A DNA stretch of 60,333 nucleotides from assembly GCA_946624325.1 (NCBI GenBank), contig CAMOSC010000002.1, positions 1 through 60,333 of the forward strand, given 5' to 3'. The notes below the pieces were generated by a model, which saw only the letters and a list, made by a program, of their open reading frames with translations, was not told the DNA's origin and searched no databases. Below, piece by piece: positions 57,714 to 60,333 of this stretch. This DNA comes from an uncultured Clostridia bacterium (GTDB taxonomy: Bacteria > Bacillota > Clostridia > Lachnospirales > Lachnospiraceae). Position 1 is the stretch's first letter; each line of letters starts with the position of its first letter. A program made the translations under genes and the position numbers.

Positions 57714-59513
57714 TCACCGCTCTCCCTCAAAATCATATGGGAAGCTTATGGTAAAGCAGGTTATCTCCCCCGGGTCCGACATTACCTCAATGGATGCCTC
57801 CTCCCCGTAATAATTCTTCAGGCGCCTCAGCGAATTGTACAGGCCCACGTGCAGCCCGGTGTTCTCGGGAACCAGCTCCCCGGCAAAGATCCTGCGGTTG
57901 CGCTCCAGCACATCGGGCGCCATACCGTTTCCGTCATCCAGCACCGTAAAGCTCACCGTTCCGTCCTCCACCCTGCCCTGGAGGTCAATGTGCAGGGTCT
58001 GCCCGGTCCGGTAGCCGTATTTCACCGAATTTTCGATAAAATTGTGGATCAGCAGGGGCGGGACACGCACAAAATCCGTCTCCGGGTCCAGGTCCGTGTG
58101 CAGCTCGATTTCCCCGTCGTAGCGCATGGCGGCAACCTCCACATAGGCTTCAATCAGCTGGCGCTCCTTCGCAAACAGTTCCAGTTCCTTGCCGTTCCGG
58201 AAAATATAGCGGAAATAATCCGAAAGATACAGCGTGATGGTCTGCACGGATCCGTTGTCCCCCTTCCGGGCAAGGTTATAGACCAGGTTAAAGGTATTCT
58301 GGAGAAAATGCGGGCGGATCTGGAGCTGCAGATTCTGCAGCTCCATCTGCTGCTTTTCCATCTCTGCCCGCTGGCGATCCATCACTGCCTGCTGTTTATC
58401 CATTTCCGCACGCTGGCGCTCCACCACGGCCTGCTGTTTATCCATTTCCGCGCGCTGGCGATCCACCACCGCCTGCTGTTTATCCATCTCCGCACGCTGG
58501 CGTTCCACCACCGCCTGCTGCTTTTCCATCTCCGCATGCTGCTTCTCCAGTTCCATCTCATATACATCAATCTTCAGCTGCCGGATGTTATCCGCCATCC
58601 GGTTGAAGGAGCGGTTTGCCTCCTCAAATTCCCGCGTTTTCGCACTGTCCGGAAGGCGGTAGTCCTGCTCTCCCCGCTCAATCTGCCGGTGCGCCTCATT
58701 CACCTGCTGCAGCGGGCGGATAAATATCCGCCTGACCTCCAGATACAATACCGGGATCAGGAGCAGGTACAGAATCACAATCCCGAGCAGAATATGCTGG
58801 TATACCGCATTCCTCCGCACCACCTCATTCCTGTCCACCTGGATGCTGAGCCGGAACCCCTGAAACTGTGCCGACGAAACAAGCCTTCCCGGCGTTTCCT
58901 CCGGCAGCTCCTCTGAAAACACGGCCCGGGCGCTTCGATACCCTGAAGCCTCCGTCAGCTCACGGATCAGCCCGTCTAACGGCATCCAGGCGCCGAAGGT
59001 GACATGGTTCAGATAGGCAATATAGGTGAGAAATATTCCCTCATCCCTTTCCACAAGATTCCAGCCTCTGGGTACCGAACCGCTTTTCACCAGGGTCTCC
59101 AGTTCCTCCCTGTCGCCCTCATCCAGCGTTTTCTTCCGGTACAGCAGCAGGTCATCGGTTCCGGGGAAATAGTAAAAATACGACTCCGCCCCGTCAATCC
59201 TCGCGGACATATTCTTCAGCTCCACATATACCTTGTACCAGGAAATCCTGTACTCCGTGTTCTTCTCCGTCATGGACTGAAGCCGGATACAGTCCGTGTT
59301 TTTGCTGTCGATATGCTGCAGCAGGGAAACGGTATTATTCATCCGGTTTTCCAGCTGCTGCGCATAAACGCCGGCTATGGTGTTGTTTACATTCAGTGCC
59401 TGCGCCACGCCCGCACGGATCATCTCGTTGGACTGCCGCAGCGCGATCAGGTTCAGCGGCAGGATCAGGATGATAAAGACTGTAACGATTTTCCTGGAAA
59501 CGGTTTTCAGCAT
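57714..59513 (-). CDS. Sensor histidine kinase, YesM type, with repeat-built coiled coil
   Basis: A 599-residue membrane kinase. TM1 lies near 9-26, an extracellular region follows, TM2 near 240-258, then a HAMP-like segment (RPLQQVNEAHRQIERGEQDYRL), a very long coiled coil at 310-395, phospho-acceptor H402 in LQIRPHFLQNTFN, and an HATPase_c domain with FIENSVKYG and DDGNGMA. The coiled coil is made of 14-residue repeats (RQRAEMDKQQAVV-type), four good and one degenerate. GGGAGGAG before the ATG at 59513 sets the start. It lies upstream of the short YesN-type regulator. Confidence 0.92.
   Translation of the reverse strand: MLKTVSRKIVTVFIILILPLNLIALRQSNEMIRAGVAQALNVNNTIAGVYAQQLENRMNNTVSLLQHIDSKNTDCIRLQSMTEKNTEYRISWYKVYVELKNMSARIDGAESYFYYFPGTDDLLLYRKKTLDEGDREELETLVKSGSVPRGWNLVERDEGIFLTYIAYLNHVTFGAWMPLDGLIRELTEASGYRSARAVFSEELPEETPGRLVSSAQFQGFRLSIQVDRNEVVRRNAVYQHILLGIVILYLLLIPVLYLEVRRIFIRPLQQVNEAHRQIERGEQDYRLPDSAKTREFEEANRSFNRMADNIRQLKIDVYEMELEKQHAEMEKQQAVVERQRAEMDKQQAVVDRQRAEMDKQQAVVERQRAEMDKQQAVMDRQRAEMEKQQMELQNLQLQIRPHFLQNTFNLVYNLARKGDNGSVQTITLYLSDYFRYIFRNGKELELFAKERQLIEAYVEVAAMRYDGEIELHTDLDPETDFVRVPPLLIHNFIENSVKYGYRTGQTLHIDLQGRVEDGTVSFTVLDDGNGMAPDVLERNRRIFAGELVPENTGLHVGLYNSLRRLKNYYGEEASIEVMSDPGEITCFTISFPYDFEGER
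58347..58556 (-). repeat. Five 42-bp in-frame tandem repeats in the sensor kinase gene
   Basis: Units begin at 58347, 58389, 58431, 58473 and 58515; the last is degenerate. Each encodes 14 residues, that is two heptads, so copy changes keep the coiled-coil register. Confidence 0.92.
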
Positions 59514-59647
59514 TCTGCTCCTCCCGTCAGAAGTGTGTACCGGTGTCCGGCTGCTTCTGTCTGACACCCGGCAGATGTGGAAATTTGCAAGCGGCTTCCA
59601 CGCACCTGTGCCCGAATAGGTATGCCGGGTTCCTGCACAACATGAAA

Positions 59648-59677
59648 GAACTGTTCAAGAAATAACCTGAACAGTTC
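59648..59677 (-). terminator. Hairpin after the partial binding-protein gene
   Basis: GAACTGTTCA-AGAAATAACC-TGAACAGTTC, a perfect 10-bp stem with a weak T tract. Its AGAAATAA plus GAACAG motif recurs at the ends of the 141-bp palindrome at 38434-38574. Confidence 0.55.
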
Positions 59678-59706
59678 CTTAATGAGCATCAGATGTTTCT
59701 TCCCTG

Positions 59707-60333
59707 TTACTTCAGGGATCCATATTGACTGACAACGTCATCAATGTCAGCGGCCCCGGTTCCGACCTGATAAGCCGCGTTCCGCACCTGCACGAAAAGG
59801 GCATCCGTAATCCCGATTGTCTCAGGGCACAGGACACGCTCGGCGGGCACCTGCCCGAAGGGCTCATACACAGCGCTCATAGACAAATCCTTTGTCGGTG
59901 TAACAAGGCGTTTCACCAAAGCCATCCTGTTCAGTTCTTCACGCCTGATCAGGAATCGCATAAACTCATTGGTCATGTCCAGGTTATCACAGGTTTTGTT
60001 CACCGAGAATTCTATGGATGGACTGTCGATAAAATAACCTCCGTTTTCCGAGAGCGGAACAGGAACAAAAGAATAGGTAAAGGGATGTCTGGAAAACGCT
60101 TCGGACTGGCTTTCCCGTTTTCCTGTCCCGGATACGGTATCTCCGGTGCAGATCATCATGGGAACATCCCCCTCAAAGAAGCGAAGAATAACCTGTGTAT
60201 AGTTGTCGCCGATCTCATTGCATTCGTCCAGGTTAATATAGCCGCTCCCGATCAGCTGCATCATCAATTCCAGGCTCTGGCGCATGCATTCTCCGGCGGC
60301 AGGATCCATCTCATTCGCGGCCTGAAGCGCTTC
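59707..60333 (-). CDS. Extracellular solute-binding protein, C-terminal part (runs off the window)
   Basis: The last 208 residues of a sugar-type binding protein; the start lies beyond the window edge. FFEGDVPMMICTGDTVSG, FVPVPLSENGGYFIDSPSIEFSVNKTC and NEFMRFLIRREELNRMA match the C-lobe of family 1 solute-binding proteins, where a PMGENGG-like patch and an acid-rich helix are usual. It does not show the DUF3502 ending of the other two. Being directly upstream of a YesM-type kinase gene, it may be a periplasmic-type sensor partner or the binding protein of a third importer. Confidence 0.8.
   Translation of the reverse strand, partial: EALQAANEMDPAAGECMRQSLELMMQLIGSGYINLDECNEIGDNYTQVILRFFEGDVPMMICTGDTVSGTGKRESQSEAFSRHPFTYSFVPVPLSENGGYFIDSPSIEFSVNKTCDNLDMTNEFMRFLIRREELNRMALVKRLVTPTKDLSMSAVYEPFGQVPAERVLCPETIGITDALFVQVRNAAYQVGTGAADIDDVVSQYGSLK

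Overview
The window looks like a chromosomal segment of an obligately anaerobic, saccharolytic Clostridia, most like a gut Lachnospiraceae. Pyruvate formate-lyase sits beside its activase. ABC sugar transporters of the LplB/LplC plus DUF3502 type are paired with YesM/YesN two-component systems. Ribosome binding sites are strong AGGAGG types, a CIRCE operator precedes lon, and base composition is moderately GC-rich with short AT-rich promoter regions. I saw no rRNA, tRNA, CRISPR array, transposase or phage gene. The genus assignment is inference.

Layout. 0-17 kb: a glycan or ester-utilisation block with a serine hydrolase, an MFS transporter and four alpha/beta hydrolases. Three of these hydrolases are paralogues sharing an unusual C-terminal stalk-like domain. 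The block also holds a sugar ABC importer whose binding protein is divergent from its permeases, and a YesMN system. 17-23 kb: two secreted proteins, a 1174-residue MBG-repeat protein and a CAP-domain protein, flank an AT-rich divergent promoter region. 23-33 kb: metabolic and housekeeping genes (Fe-S aldo/keto reductase, pflA, pflB, a membrane GDPD phosphodiesterase, an M32 carboxypeptidase, an esterase and an L,D-transpeptidase). 33.9-38 kb: a GH28 / YfbR / beta-glucuronidase operon. 38.7-42 kb: a small membrane-anchored protein of unknown function and lon. 42.3-48.5 kb: a sugar catabolic operon (aldolase, FucI-like isomerase, FGGY kinase, aldose-epimerase-like protein) divergent from a PocR-AraC regulator. 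48.7-60.3 kb: an esterase, a GH78-like rhamnosidase, a second importer, a second YesMN pair and the end of a third binding protein.

Working together (inference): GH28, GH78, beta-glucuronidase and several esterases suit dismantling of esterified, uronic-acid and rhamnose-rich glycans such as pectin side chains or plant glycosides. The importers would bring in oligosaccharides under YesMN control, and the isomerase-kinase-aldolase set would feed a deoxy-sugar into glycolysis.

The most unusual layer is non-coding. Several families of structured, repeated leader or intergenic elements recur: a palindromic element bounded by GTTACTGTTCAGAGCCAG-type ends, a conserved leader ending at the ribosome binding site of four genes, a hairpin fused to the ribosome binding site of three genes, and a 141-bp palindrome inserted into one such leader.
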